Positions 1 through 12,654 of a stretch of DNA of 64,000 bases are shown here, piece after piece. Source of the DNA: Argentina anserina (taxonomy: Eukaryota; Streptophyta; Magnoliopsida; Rosales; Rosaceae). The position numbers were made by a program, and so were the translations under genes. The stretch's first letter is position 1. Every line of letters begins with the position of its first letter. The notes beneath the pieces are model-generated. The model was given only the letters and a program-made list of their open reading frames with translations, was not told where the DNA came from and did no database searches. The stretch is taken from positions 10,726,001 through 10,790,000 of the forward strand of contig NC_065872.1 of NCBI RefSeq assembly GCF_933775445.1, in the 5' to 3' direction.

Positions 1-1
1 C

Positions 2-300
2 AGTTTAAGATGTGTCACAACTGAAGAAGGCAAACAGATCTTGCAAGAAATTCACAATGGCGACTGCGGTAATCACTACGATAGTCGTGCACTAACTGGA
101 AAGACACTGTGGATATGCTATTACTGTCCCACACTTACTGCTGACGCGCAAGAGCTAGCCAGATTTTGCCACAAATGTCAAATACACAGGCCTATACCAC
201 GACAACCCTCAGAACCACTATCATACATAGTCCCCCATGGATTAACTGCCTCTAGGGCATGGATTTGATTGGTCCACTTCCCGTCACAAGAATGGTTAGA
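2..300 (+). pseudogene. Ty3/gypsy integrase fragment
   Basis: This is a remnant of the pol polyprotein of a Ty3/gypsy LTR retrotransposon. The plus-strand translation from base 2 shows an H...H...C..C zinc-finger pattern (IHNGDCGNH, then CHKCQ), which is the N-terminal H2C2 domain of integrase. It binds element DNA ends in working copies. Near 255-290 another frame reads GMDLIGPLP, the usual start of the catalytic core, so a frameshift and a TAG stop separate the two domains. The window edge truncates it on the left and homology fades after about 300. It could belong to the long-LTR element that follows, but no continuity is visible. Confidence 0.75.
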
Positions 301-409
301 AAACTTCTTAATGTGAGCATAGATGAAAAATTGAAATCTCATAATCCTTGATTAATATATACTAGATAAATCCCAATTTAAGAATCTTGAGAAAGAAATA
401 GAGTGATAG

Positions 410-2858
410 TGTGAGCCCAAAAATATTAACAAACTAGATTGAGATTGTATGATGTTTATTTTACAATCTCGGTAATTATTAAAGCAAAAGCTTGAGATTA
501 TTTTTTATAATTTTATATCAAGTGAATTTACTTACCGAATAAGCATGGTACGAAAGTATAGGTTACGACAAGTACGTAGAACTTTCGGGGAATTTTATAG
601 ATTCCCAAGTTATTTTATATGACCTTCTAAAGTTTGGAAATATAAACAAATTATTTGAAAAATTATAAAATGTTTGTAGTGTAATCTGGCCATTGAAAGT
701 CCACGGTTGAATCTTAGCCTTTGGATTTCATTTATTGAGATGTATATGAATGTTGGGATCGGATGAGGAAACCACATCGAGTTCGACTCCTTTCTTCTTC
801 TCCTCCACCCGCGCGACGACCAACGGCGATTCCGACCTCTTCAGATCGATTCCGGCCGGCGAACTAGTCCGACCTTCTTCATTGCGCCATCGCAGACGTG
901 CTGGTGGTCGTAGCTTGCTCTATCGCCATTGGAAAAGAGAGAATCGAAGGCTTGAAGCATTAATAGTTATGGGTTTCCTTCCGGCGAATTCACAGCGTTT
1001 TCCGGCGTCTCTAACCACGTTGCTTTCTTCCTAGTATCGAAACTCATCTTCCCTTCGTAATTTTCGGTGCGTGGCTTATAGTTTTCGGATTTTGTTGAAT
1101 CTTGATAAATTCCAATTTCTGGGTTTCTTGTTCTTCATTGTTCTTCGAGGATTGGAGACTATTCTGGCAGTTCTGGGCTTCAAGCCGGCTTTGGGTGCAG
1201 CTTAGTGAAGCTTCAAGTTGATTAAGAAGTTTTCTGGATTAAGTCGACCATCAAAATCCAATTTGGTCGACTATGTTCATTGTGTTCGTCGAGAAGGCTT
1301 CTGTGAATTGAAATGTCTAAGGTAATTGTAGCTTTGAGATTCAAAGTCAGATTGATTTAAATTGTAATGCTGCTGTGATTTTGTATTTGAAGATGAAACT
1401 TCTAATAATTCTATGGAGTTAGTTTTCCCTGTAATTGGACAATTGTGGGATTTGCTATTATAAAGTTATTTGACTTCAGATCTTAATCGAATTGTGGAAA
1501 TGGTGTTCTTATTCATTGTTTTGCCAGTTTGTTAAGATGAAATTGAATAGGACTGTGGGATAATTCTCAGATTAATTTCTGTTCAGTTTGAAGCTTGGGT
1601 TAAAATTGTTGGTTTGAGAATTTGGTTATGGTTGATCCGGGTGGGGTTGTAATCTATTAAGTAGATAAAATTGTCAGGGTTTGAAAGGGAAGGAGCTCAA
1701 ACCCTTACTGACCCTTTTGTGAATGTAAAACACGGATTATGATTTCATTTGGAAAGAGATTAAGTGAGAAAGACCAGTAAGCTGTAGAGATGAAATTGAT
1801 ATATGTCTTGGGTGCCCATAGTGAATTTGTGGGTACAAAATAAGATGAGTTCAGTGAATATAAACTGAACAAAAAGTTTGGTTTACTCAGAATTTGAGTA
1901 TTCGTTAAATATTGGTTTGAGCTTGGAGTCCTTAGACTCTGGATTTGAGTGATAAATGATTTTGTACTTTGGAGAAGTTTGTGTAAAGGAAATAGGATCA
2001 AGTAAACTGGGTAAAGCTATGGACAAGAATTATAGCTTTGGATTAAGTAATATTTATGTATTGACCGAACCGTGACTAATTGTGATTGCTTGAGAGCGAG
2101 CAGTGACACTAACTTCCTTGGGTTTGATCCCCCAAACCTCAGAAGGGTTTATTTACATTGGTCGTGCAAGTTCTGATCTTAAAGACGGACTCGAAATGTG
2201 TGGGCAAACGTGTAGTGGATATTCTCGCTACGCTTACTTGTTTTATATTGATTTGAGATAAGATCGTGTAGTGGGTCTATAAGACTGGCCATCATGTACT
2301 TTTTGGTTTTCACATGTCGTATTGAGAATATATGTACCGATTCTCGAGTCAACATATGTACTAAAGTTCTTCATTCATTTATTTTTAATTTAAATTGGTT
2401 TTACATTGGCATACCAAATAAATGGTTTCAAAGCTAATTGAGACATCATACATCAGTGTGTCTGTAGGTATTGTACACTGGTACGAGATAGTGGAGGATG
2501 AGACATGGTGTGTGATTCAGGTTGGTTAAACCGTATCTCGGTTTTCATTGTAAATTGTATTCACTTGTTTGTAATCTTCAGAACATAGTTAAAACTACTT
2601 GTTAAGCTTTGTTGATACCTTCTTTCAGTTCATTTTTCATAAATATTAGTTATATCAAGTTTTAGATTGACAAATGTATTTGGAGAATAATGATTTTTAC
2701 CACAAAATTATTTTAAGATTTTGTTGTGTTACTAGTTTTCTTGTACAAAATGCATTGTGTTTCTTTAAAATGTAAATCAAGTTTTCGGTATATATTTTAC
2801 CGGCTCGCGGCACTGTGACGTGCTTAAGCTGGTGAAGGATCCAGCTTGGGGCATTACA
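410..2858 (+). mobile_element. Long LTR of a gypsy-type retroelement (family A)
   Basis: A segment of about 2.45 kb starts TGTGAGCCC and ends GGGGCATTACA, immediately upstream of a primer-binding site. That fits the 5' LTR of a plus-strand retrotransposon. Its 3' third (about 2050-2858) resembles two other places in the window: the solo LTR at 28366-30547, and the fragments at 12520-12654 and 18324-18464. The 750-1030 part is GC-richer and opens short frames with no recognisable protein. The left boundary is inferred from similarity to the start of the solo LTR (TGTGAGACCC). No second LTR or target duplication was found, so the element is probably truncated. Confidence 0.65.
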
Positions 2859-2863
2859 GGAAG

Positions 2864-2875
2864 TGGTATCAGAAC
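2864..2875 (+). other. Retroelement primer-binding site (tRNA-iMet type)
   Basis: TGGTATCAGAAC lies five bases after the LTR end and matches 11 of 12 bases of the usual plant initiator-Met tRNA primer site TGGTATCAGAGC. It marks the start of the internal region of family A. No gag or pol frame follows. Confidence 0.7.
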
Positions 2876-5364
2876 AATGCTTCTGAGTTTTTGATTTTAA
2901 ATGATTTAAAAGGTTCGGATACCACAAATTTTTTGTTGGCTCATAAATCTTTTGGAATTATTTTTTTCAAAATGAAATTTTGTATAGTGATTTGGAAAAA
3001 TATTTTCGCTTGTTTTGAAAGCTTTTTCTAGGAAATTATTGGCAATTTAGCCAAGCGTGAAAATGTTTTAACCTTAGATTGGTATGACTTTGAGACTTGT
3101 GTTGTGGTTTTCTAATTAAACTCGCTAGCACACGAATCGTCGTTAGTATAGTGTGCAAAAACGAGGTCATTCCAACTAGGGATTGAGAATCGATTTAATC
3201 TTAACTTAATTAATTTAAAATAAGAACACAAAAACAATCAAGATATGGTTTAAGATCTTCAAATAACAAGTGAGATAAGATAACAAATAAAAAAGATAAA
3301 ACCTAGACTATTAGAATCAACCACTAACAATATTCCTATTTATGTAACGATGCAACTAATGGATTATTTCGTCTCTCTATATGATAATTCCCGTATTTTA
3401 GTCCAGGTATAACACTTAGACCATATTTTTTCTTAAGTTGATGATACTCTCCAAGCATGGCAAAAATTTAAGATGAATGACTCATTACGTTCTAAAAAAC
3501 AAGAGAATCATGCAAACCATTACTTCAGGTACGACAATAATGTAATTCACAACTCTAAATTACAAGAAGCTAAGTAGAATTATATTGCAGATACGCCTTA
3601 AATTTATCATCTAATTATTATATGCAAAGCCCTAAGGTGATCAATCAAAGAACTTAAACATAAAATATCAAATCAATTAGTGACTAAGAATTCATCATAA
3701 AGAAACTATAAATCCATCAATAAAACATCAAACTACATAAACAATTATGATATGACATCATCTTAACCCAAAAAAAAGGTTTAGCAAACTATAACTAAGA
3801 AAAACATAACAAAAACATAAAAGAATGGAATGGAGAAGATGAATGGATAGTCTCTACTCTTTGATGTCTACATTGTGCTCTCAGACCTTCTCTCATATGA
3901 AATTTGTGTTTGGAAGCTCTCGTACCTGAAGATTCACTTGGTGTCATGCTAGCAAAAGTTCCAAACGAGTATTTTACAGAAAGCAGACAAGGAATTCCCT
4001 TAATAATTGGTCGTTTTAACCCTTTTGAACAACTCGATGAATTTAGTGGATCTTTTCAGGAGGCCCTTATGGAGAAGATTCTTACTCATCTTTGACTTCA
4101 ATTTCCTTATAAAACTTGGTTTTAGACTCCTTAATTGATATAGAATGGGAAAACATTTAAATATCTCATGAAAAAGTAGAAACCCATATACTCTTTTCAT
4201 CTTCATTTGAATCGTTGAATTTAATGTATTGAAATTGAATCCATTTGTGCCACGAAACTTGAACTATCCATGAATGCTAATGAACCTGAACATATTTCAG
4301 TTCTGACATGTCGTCACTCAAACAATCATAACTTCCTCGTATCGACATAAAGATCCGTAAAATCCTACAGAAAATAGACTGTTGTATGTTTCCAATGATA
4401 TATGGCTCATGGCCTGATTTTATATGTACCTCTTACAGTAGCTAGGCAAAGTTGGACCTTCTGCATTGGCAGATTCTGGCAATGAGGTTTATAATCACCA
4501 TTTAATCTTTGTTAGCTCATTTAAACATTTTTTCGTTTCTCTTTGACACAAACCTATAAATATATTAAAATAACATAAATCAATCATATGTTAAAGAACT
4601 AAACATATAAACCAAGGATATGATTGATAGAAATATAGGATAATATGAGCACATCAACTTGAGAAAAAGTTTTGAAAGAAAACATATAATTCGTCTAGAG
4701 TCTTGAATTCAATTCCGTTATCATTGACAGTTCGTTTGACTCTAGAGTTATTCTTTGAGTAGTTTGCTCTTGGTTGATATCCTTGCCTTGGATCTTGTTG
4801 ACTTCCAAAATTGGAAATTTGTTGTGCGTTGCTCTTCTTGTGATAAGCATTGTTCTTGAACTATTGACTGTTAATTAATTCACTGTTTTGGATTCACTTG
4901 TTCGATCTTCTTAAATGTTGTGATATCTAGTGAATCTAGTTGATTGAATCGTGTTGTTGTTATTCATTGTGGGACTTGTATTGAATTCATGCCTTGGAAA
5001 TTCATCGAATCTAGTTTATGAAATTCTTTCATAGACTCGATCGTACATTTGGTACATCATTGATATTTTCAAGTCTAACAAGTATTTTTAGTTGTTTATA
5101 CATTAATACTAAATAAGCATCTGCACCCAATGCTCATCCACAGTGCGCAGACCACGACAAAGGCTTGGCCCTAGTGTGAGGAAAATGAGAATGGAACAAG
5201 GTATGTGAATGACAAACTCTGAGTTAAATACATGTTGTGGACCTAGAAATAGAGAATAACATATATTGTGATGTTGGTTTCTTGGTGCTAGTATTGAATT
5301 TTAGCAATGGAAATGATTATCATGTGGGAGTACCGATTAAGTCAGATTTTTTTTTTAAGTGAAT
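2876..5364. other. AT-rich non-coding stretch, probable LTR debris
   Basis: No gene is recognised. The first 200 bases look like the beginning of the internal region of the family A element. From about 3115 to 4560 the composition and phrases such as ATCGTTAGTATA resemble the solo LTR at 41039-42773, so this may be another, older LTR of that kind, but no ends or target duplication were identified. About 4560-5364 shows nothing recognisable. Confidence 0.35.
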
Positions 5365-5372
5365 GGTTGTTC

Positions 5373-7345
5373 TAGGCTTCATCATTTAGCCTGCGGATCC
5401 GAAAAGTCCGCGGAGGCCCCCATGTCCGATAGGCTTTTACCTGGCCTGGCGGGCAAGAAAGTCCGCCAAACTACGCTTCCGTGAGTAGATGGCCGGACTT
5501 AGTTTAGGGGTGTGAAACCCAGTGCGGTCCGTCAAAAGCCCGGAAGTCCAGGCCGGTAAAAGCCCGTAAAAAAATATTATACATGCATATAATATATTAT
5601 ACATATATCAATTATATGTCTTTTTTATAATAATTAAACATAAATTATTATATATGTTAATAATACTATATTTAAAATTTTATATTTCTTTATATTATAA
5701 CTTTATACTAGAATTAAGATAAAATTGTAGCATTATGAAACAACTATATGAAGTATATGAAGGGACTCTGTTAAAACTTCACCTAATTCGGACCTCGTCT
5801 GATCGTCAGAATTTTCGGTAAACCGAAAACACCATTAATATGCCCTAAGAGATGACCCATTACCAGGATGCAACGTCGAAATTCGTTTGCTTATATGAAA
5901 TCATCTAATTTTTGTCACCGATCGTGCGCGGTCACACCGAGGAAACACATTTTTCAAAGTCTCGGTCAATGGGGTTTTAATATCTCAAAATGTCTTTTTT
6001 GTTTACCGTAGGTACGGACAGTTAAACTATGTCCAAAAAGGATGAAATTTTTACGGGCTCCCTAAATATATATACCGATCACATGTGCTGGTGTCGATCA
6101 ACCGTATTTAGAACCGTAGTTGTCGATCGCCGAAGTGTCCACTAATGTATCACAACCTTTATACTAGGTTTAAAATAAAACTATCGCATTATAAATTGAC
6201 TATATGAAAGAAATTTCTCGAGATTAATCGATACCTACCGATGTGATCGGTACTTATATTTAGTGATCCTGTAAAAATTGCATCTAATTCGGACCTCGTT
6301 TGACCGTCGAAATTTCTGGTAAACCGAAAACACCACTAATATGTCCTAAGGGATGACCCATTACAACGATGCGAACGCCGAAAGTTGTTTGCATATCTGA
6401 AATTACCTAATTTTTGTTACCTATTGTGCGTGGTCACACTGAGGAAACCCATTTGGCAAAGCCCCAGTTAATGGGGTTTCAATATGTCAAAACGCTTCTT
6501 TTTTGGTTGAGTAGGTACAAATGGTCAAACCATGTCCAAAACGGATGAAATGTTTACGGGGTCCCTAAATATATATACTAATCACATTTGGTGGTGTCGA
6601 TTGACCATATTTCGAACTGGAGTTGTCGATCGCTTAAGTGTCCAGTATTGTTTTATAACCTTTCATTTAAAAAAATATTATAACTTTTATATTAAGTTTA
6701 GAATAAAACTATCGCATTACGAAGTGACTATATGAAAGAAACTTCTCGAGATCAATTGACCCCAACCGATGTGATCGGTATATATGTTTAGTGACCCTGT
6801 AAAAATTTCATCCAATTCAGACCTCGTTTGACTGTCGGAATTTCCGGTAAATCAAAAACATCACTAATACGCCCTAAGGGATGACCCATTACCAAGATGC
6901 GAATGCCGAAAGTTTTTTACATATTCAAAATCACCTAATTTTTGTCACCAATTGTGCGTGCTCGTAATAAGGAAACTCATTTGATAAAGCCCCCGTCAAT
7001 GGAGTTTTATTATGTCAACACGTCTCTTTTTTCGTTAGCCCTAAATATATATATCGATCACATCTATCGATGTCGATCGACAATATTTCGAAACTATAAT
7101 TTATTTATGACTTTCATTTGAGAATGTTTTATAATAATTCTTTTATTGTTCCAAACTCTTAAATAAGAGTATTATATTTTCTTTCTTTCTAATACAAACC
7201 CGCAAGGCTCGGCCCGGCCCGGCCCGCAAAAGTCCAGAAGACCCGCTTTAGGTGGACGGACTTCGATCTCATATTTATGAAAATAATCGATCCGTCACTT
7301 TTTAAAATTTACTAAACTCCGGCCCGAGGCCGTTGACGAACCCTA
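5373..7345. mobile_element. Non-autonomous hAT-like element with internal tandem repeats
   Basis: The element begins TAGGCTTCATCA and its other end, read on the minus strand, begins TAGGGTTCGTCA, giving imperfect terminal inverted repeats. The 8 bases on the left (GGTTGTTC, 5365-5372) and right (ATTTGTTC, 7346-7353) agree at 6 of 8 positions, which suits an aged hAT-type target duplication. Subterminal GGCCCG-rich stretches lie inside each end. The interior is a tandem array and holds no transposase. A second copy of the family is at 41005-44107. The superfamily is inferred from duplication length and terminal style only. Confidence 0.55.
5742..7090 (+). repeat. Tandem repeat, about 530-bp unit, nearly three copies
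   Basis: The phrase GACTATATGAAAGAAA recurs at 6198 and 6726 (period 528), with a shorter first unit starting near 5742 that lacks about 70 bases. Each unit contains the same ordered phrases, for example CTAATTCGGACCTCG, GATGACCCATTAC and GTCAATGG. Each also holds an inverted pair built from CGATCACAT and ATGTGATCGG. The last unit is incomplete. The same unit occurs in 42996-43990 with a 500-base period. Confidence 0.8.
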
Positions 7346-7353
7346 ATTTGTTC

Positions 7354-8038
7354 TTCATTTTAGTTGGTAAGGTTAAGAAAGGAAAATGAAGAATAGGTGT
7401 TCGGAAAGATGGTGTTCAGAATCCCATAGAGTTGGGTAACGTAATACCACTGTCATGGAATTATGGATCTTTATCTAATGATCCTTAGATTGGCACGTAA
7501 GGTGTAGAAGACACTAGTGCTTGGCAATCGTGGAAGATGCTTAGGCTGCATTTGAGTCTTCCATCTCAGATTGGTGACAACATCATGGGCTCGTGCACAG
7601 GTATACGTGCATGTGCATGTTTGAAGATGGTCCTCGCAGAAATGACCGAGGCTGGGAGAGCAAGTTCTAACTTTGCGATCTTGAAGCTTAACTCAGATAA
7701 CTTGCATCTGAATTTTCAGGGCTCGTGTGTGTCTGCTCAGCGATGGATTGTCATATCCATGATGCGACAAGTCGAGCTCAAGCTGCCGAAGCAGTGTTAG
7801 ATTTAACTACGACGACAAAGCATGATCAAGATCATCATTCAGAAATCTCTAAGGCATTTCAGCAACAGCTAAAAGGTACTCTAGATGGCATGGCCATACA
7901 CGTCATCGAGTGTTGACTACGAAAGATGATTATTGTTTTGATTATCTAGACTGGTTTGGCAACCTTGAACTTGAGACTTTCGGCTTTGTACATTCTCGGT
8001 TCTCGAGACTTTCGATCCGCACCCTTACATTTTCAGTA
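7354..8038. other. No gene recognised
   Basis: Short open frames occur at 7537-7916, but none has a recognisable domain, a convincing start context or a splice pattern. The left side borders the hAT-like element and the right side borders the Helitron end at 8039. Confidence 0.4.
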
Positions 8039-9471
8039 CTAGCCTCTGCGCCCGCGCTCGCGCGTGTGCCGGAATGCGATTTTGGCAGAACCATGACATA
8101 CATGTGAAATGAAAGTTTTTTAAAATTACCTATAAAACACAATTGCAAGCATCATGGACGAATTCAATCAGGAAACCGAGTAAAATTGAACATAAATTCA
8201 AACCAAACTCATATATCACCTAGATTACAACTGAACAGATATATGAATTATGTTATCTGAATTTCATACACTGAATTTGAGCCTAGTTTCTTCCAAACTA
8301 TATTTTTCTATTTAATCTATACTGATAGAGACAGCAAATGTTTTCAGTAAAACTATAAGAAACACATTCGTGAAATATTGCAGCTGATCCAAACTATTGG
8401 CTTATGTGTAATCTGTTGGCACATGGTTAGGTAGTAGACCTTCCAATTCAAGTTATTGTTTTTGTCTTCCTTATCACCTAACTTTCTTGCAAAATAAATG
8501 TGTCTGGTAATTTAATTCAAGCAATATATCAACCGAGGCACAGTGAAAAGCTAATTTGATCTTATAATATAAATTGAAAGAACTCGAAACGTCCACAACT
8601 AAGATAATAGTATGCCTAGCACCTTTCCATATTCTCTTTAGTTCGATGGATCATATGCATCTCTATAGAACATGTATTGAAAACCCAGAGGACACCGAAC
8701 CTATTTCCTAAAACTCAAAGCTAGTTATCGATAAAATTGTAAATTATTTTCTTTAATTTTGTCAAAGATAGTGGCTTTTAACTGGAATTTGATATCAAAT
8801 TCGTTGGTCATCCAAGAAATTGGGGTCAAGGCTATGAAATCAATATCAGCAGTCTAAACCAACAACATAGTAGATCAAATAACTCAATAAGAACAGAAAA
8901 CACCCAAAATGATCGATAAAAACAACTGAACAACCAAGATAGGGAAGAGCCGAATTCTGAATAAGAAAAATGAAGCAATAGGCAGACGAATGACTTACTG
9001 TTTCGTTTGATCAAATGAGGTGCCAAGAGAAGATCGGTTTCTTTCCTTCTCTCCTGAGTTTAGGGTACACCACCGTCGCCGTAATCATTGTTCGATGTTC
9101 TCTCTCGATTCGTTTCCGGCGTCATCTCCTGTCATGGCACTTGCTTCTCTCGTTGACTGGCTCAGTTTCCCAATTAGGCGCTCCTCTCTTCCACTGGTTT
9201 TGTTCCTAGATCTCGGCGTCTCTTCGGTTGCCGCGGTCTAAGCCTAGGTCGTCTCGTGAAGCAGGAGGGTCTGGCACCGTAAGCAAAAGAAGGAGAGCAG
9301 CTGATGTCGTTGCAGCACGTAACGCTACGCATGAAGTTGTTCAATGACCAAACTGAACCTTTTTCCCCTCTCCAACCCCAACAAACAAAATGGGCAAAAT
9401 AGTCTCGATACTGGAGCATGTGAACAGTGCAGACGGTGAACAGTAGTAGCACTTCGCTTTATTAATAGAGA
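8039..9471 (-). mobile_element. Helitron 2 (non-autonomous)
   Basis: Read on the minus strand, this begins TCTCTATTAATAAAGCG at 9471 and ends in CTAG at 8042-8039. A GC-rich CGCG...CGCG hairpin (about 8053-8066) lies some ten bases before the end, and the next base outside is T. Those are Helitron hallmarks: 5'-TC, a 3' hairpin plus CTRR, and insertion between A and T. The 5' part carries ACTGTTCAC motifs, also present at the start of the neighbouring Helitron. No Rep/helicase protein is seen, so it would depend on another copy. The plus-strand frames near 9015-9241 are unsupported. Confidence 0.55.
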
Positions 9472-12400
9472 CTAGGAAGTACACCCGCGCCTTGCTGCGG
9501 GGCTCTATCTTTCTGGTAACTACAAAATCACATTCCAACGTAAAACAGTGGACCCAATTTATTTGGTACCGGAAGATACTAAATAGCTCAAATGTTGCAG
9601 AAGCTTATTGATTTTATGGAGTCTGCTCCATATGAAGACCAAGTATTTCACATTTAGAAGCTATGTGGATAACAATCAAATTCATATATGTTTGATTCAC
9701 ATTTAGCTCCTGGAATAGCTTCTTTATTGTCAAACACAGAAAAGGTTAAATTTTACATTGGAAACTTGCAATTGCCAAAGGTAAAGATGTAAACTTTAAA
9801 GCACTATTTACTCGGTAACAATATGATATTCGCATAATAGCATTAGGATTTAGGAGGGATAAAGAGCTGAACTTCGGATATTAAAAAAAAGCCTGTAATC
9901 AGATCTAAAAATTCAGATAAAACATCATTTTAAAATAGAATGTACAAAACCAAACGATCATTCTAACACTGAAGGAAAAGATTATCAGAGTAATTAGGAC
10001 AAATTTATGGAAGAAGAAAATTATTACAACAAAAGAGAGGCACTTTATTGAAGATAGATGCCGGGATTTCTATAACATAAAGCTTGATATCAAGCTACCT
10101 AAGATTTTAGATTACAAATTTGCATTGAGATTTACATTACTATAATATAGAATTTACATAAAACCCAATTTCTCAATTTAACACAAATATAGAATTCACT
10201 CACACCATACCGTACGAAATTATGTTAAAAAAATGAATTCAAATTATGTTGTTTAATATGAACGGATTGCAGAGAAAACTCATAAATAGTTTATATGTGT
10301 CATGAACTTATTGAGAAGAGATAACCACAATAACCAAGAATTACATATGTTGCATACCTGCTATGTTCTCATTATTACTCATTGATTGCACATAGACCAG
10401 TTAGCAAGTAAATTGCAGCCCCAACAACTATACATTATATCATATTGCAATTTCATCTCTCTCCTAAACACACCATCTACCAATAGGCTCATATCAACAA
10501 TAGCAAAGCACTTGAAAAAAAAAATCTCGAGTGAACATAATGAATTCAATTCTAGGAAAAGTGAAGGGAATGAAATCAAAAATCGAATCAATACAATACA
10601 GAGAAAAATAATTCGAAAGCTCAAAGCTGAGTCGTCCATAGAAATTGTGAAATCCAAGTTTTTAATCCTTAGTTATAACAAAGAGTGAAGAACTATAATA
10701 TCAGACTTGACATACTGGCATTATGGCAGATATTTCTTCACATCAAATGAAACTTGTAACTCTGTATAGATCTCCATATGGATCCTCCATTCCTCAGTTG
10801 AGGTTCATTAAACTAATCTAAGAGTTTTAAATATCAGTATTAGTGAACAATCATCAACTTGAAGGAGCTTTAGAAAGCTGAAATTTGAATCTACTGAATT
10901 GATAATCCCCACTCATTCACCAAGTGAAAAACTTTCAAAACTCAAACTTAATCTAAGAACAAAAATTCTACCTTAATCTTCCTCATTCACCAACTGAAAT
11001 GTCAGCAAGAAAACGGTGAGCATATTGAAACCCAGGGGAGGACTTACCGATAAACACAATCAAAGGAGACCAAACTCTACACAACGATGGGAGAGAGAGA
11101 AAGACGGAGAGGAAGAGATAGCGCGCATAGAGCAGAAAACGAAAGAACTAAAACGACCAGAACCCTTTGGCGTAAATGTAAAGGAGAGCAAGGTCAATAA
11201 AGTCACGAACAACGTATGAACAGTAACACCGACCACTCAAAAATAGTATACCAGCAGAACAACATTGATCAACATACAATTCCTCAGCAATTCCTTCAAA
11301 GTAATATTAAGAGGAGACATGACAGTGTCTATTTGTATACAAATGATCACAACAATGGAACCTGGCAATTCAATATGATCTTCTGCTTGTATTTAATGTG
11401 CTTTTGAACCTGGTACACATAATTTACAGACTGTTAGTTGCACGGTCCTCTATAAGCTTGAGAGCTAATAACAATTTAGATTAGTAAACATACATAATCA
11501 AATTATGTAGACTCAATAAAGTATAAGATCCTATATGTACAAACCACAGCAGCTCGATATAACCAAACATAACAACCCACACATATAGTTTATAATCAAC
11601 TTGAGAAAACTTATATTTAGACCATTGGTGTAGGTGTAGACAATCCACATTCCAGAAAACATATAAACCCAAATCATAACTCAATCCAAATTGAAACTAA
11701 CCTAATTTGTGAGAGACTGAGATAATACACTAATTTAATTGAAACCCAATTCATAACTCAATCCAAATCTAAACTTAATCCATACCAGAACCCAACATAT
11801 TGATTTCAATTCAAACAACACCGAGAATTCATTGTGAAAACCCAGAAGGGTTTTTACCTGTTCCGGCTCTTCAAGGTTAACTCCAAACTTGAGGTCTTGG
11901 TCTGCGCCACGGAGATCGTCTGACAGTCTTCACTTCCTCTTTATCTTGACGTCGCCGAATCCCTAAACCTTCGATCAGCTCGTCAAGTTCTCCAGTTTTT
12001 TTTATATCCCCAAATCTGTTGATTGGGGAGTCTAATCTATGCTATGATTTATCATTGATTATAGAGAGAATGATTGGTACCTCTGAATTGAAGCTAGAAG
12101 ACGAAGAGAAGAACTGAAGCATCTGTGGTGAAGATTGTCGAGAGCGGTAGGGAACTGAGAAGAGTGAGGGCACAACTCTCTCTCTCTCTTCCAGATGGGA
12201 TGGAAGCTTTAAAGTTTTTAATTTTGCGGTGAGAAGAAATCTGAGAGCAGTGAGAGAAGAAGCGAAGTGAGAAGAAAGCAGAAGAGCATAGAAGAAGTAG
12301 AAGAAAGTAAGGACAAAATCGGGAATACTGTGGATATGAACAGTACACCTTCAGTACAACCCGGCCCAGCAGCCCTATACTGTTCACAACTGTAGCCACA

Positions 12401-12477
12401 CTGTTCAAAAAGCCACCGGCGTATAATATATAGTAAATATGTTTGTAGATTAAGTTAAGTTTACTCTATAATAGAGA
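9472..12477 (-). mobile_element. Helitron 1 (non-autonomous)
   Basis: On the minus strand this starts TCTCTATTATAGAG at 12477, with A as the base outside, and ends CTAG at 9475-9472, with T as the base outside. A CCCGC...GCGGG hairpin (9484-9501) lies eight bases before the CTAG. These are complete Helitron ends. The 5' 100 bases carry several TGAACAGT or ACTGTTCA motifs. A CT-rich stretch (about 12100-12310) follows, and intron-donor-like GGTAAGT and AGGTACC sites (near 11040 and 12075), which suggests captured or composite 5' untranslated gene pieces. No transposase domain is seen. Confidence 0.65.
9484..9501 (-). terminator. Helitron 3' terminal hairpin
   Basis: The minus strand reads CCCGC, an 8-base loop, then GCGGG, followed by 8 bases and CTAG. 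In Helitrons this hairpin acts as the signal that ends rolling-circle strand transfer. It is not a transcription terminator. Confidence 0.6.
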
Positions 12478-12519
12478 TGTTCACACTAGTGTATAGTATT
12501 GTGTGCATTCATTTGTCAA

Positions 12520-12654
12520 GAAGAGAATATGGAAATCTGAAAGCACCTCACGAGTGTTAATATGTTTGTCATTCATTCATTATTTATTTAAATTGGTTTT
12601 ACATTGGCATGGTAAATAAATGTTTTCAAAACTAAATGAGACACCCTACACCAG
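12520..12654 (+). mobile_element. Family A LTR fragment, left of nested element
   Basis: This matches about 2335-2452 of the family A LTR, including TTTAAATTGGTTTTACATTGG and AAATAAATG. The match stops at 12654, where the minus-strand LTR element begins. The matching LTR tail resumes at 18324. About 250 bases of the family A LTR are missing between the two pieces. Confidence 0.7.

Noticed and set aside
750..1034. A 94-codon frame in GC-richer sequence
   Set aside because: It lies inside the family A LTR, with no recognised domain and no splice partner.
12094..12408. A 104-codon minus-strand frame
   Set aside because: It covers the 5' region of Helitron 1 and CT-rich sequence; Ser/Leu/Phe-rich with no domain.
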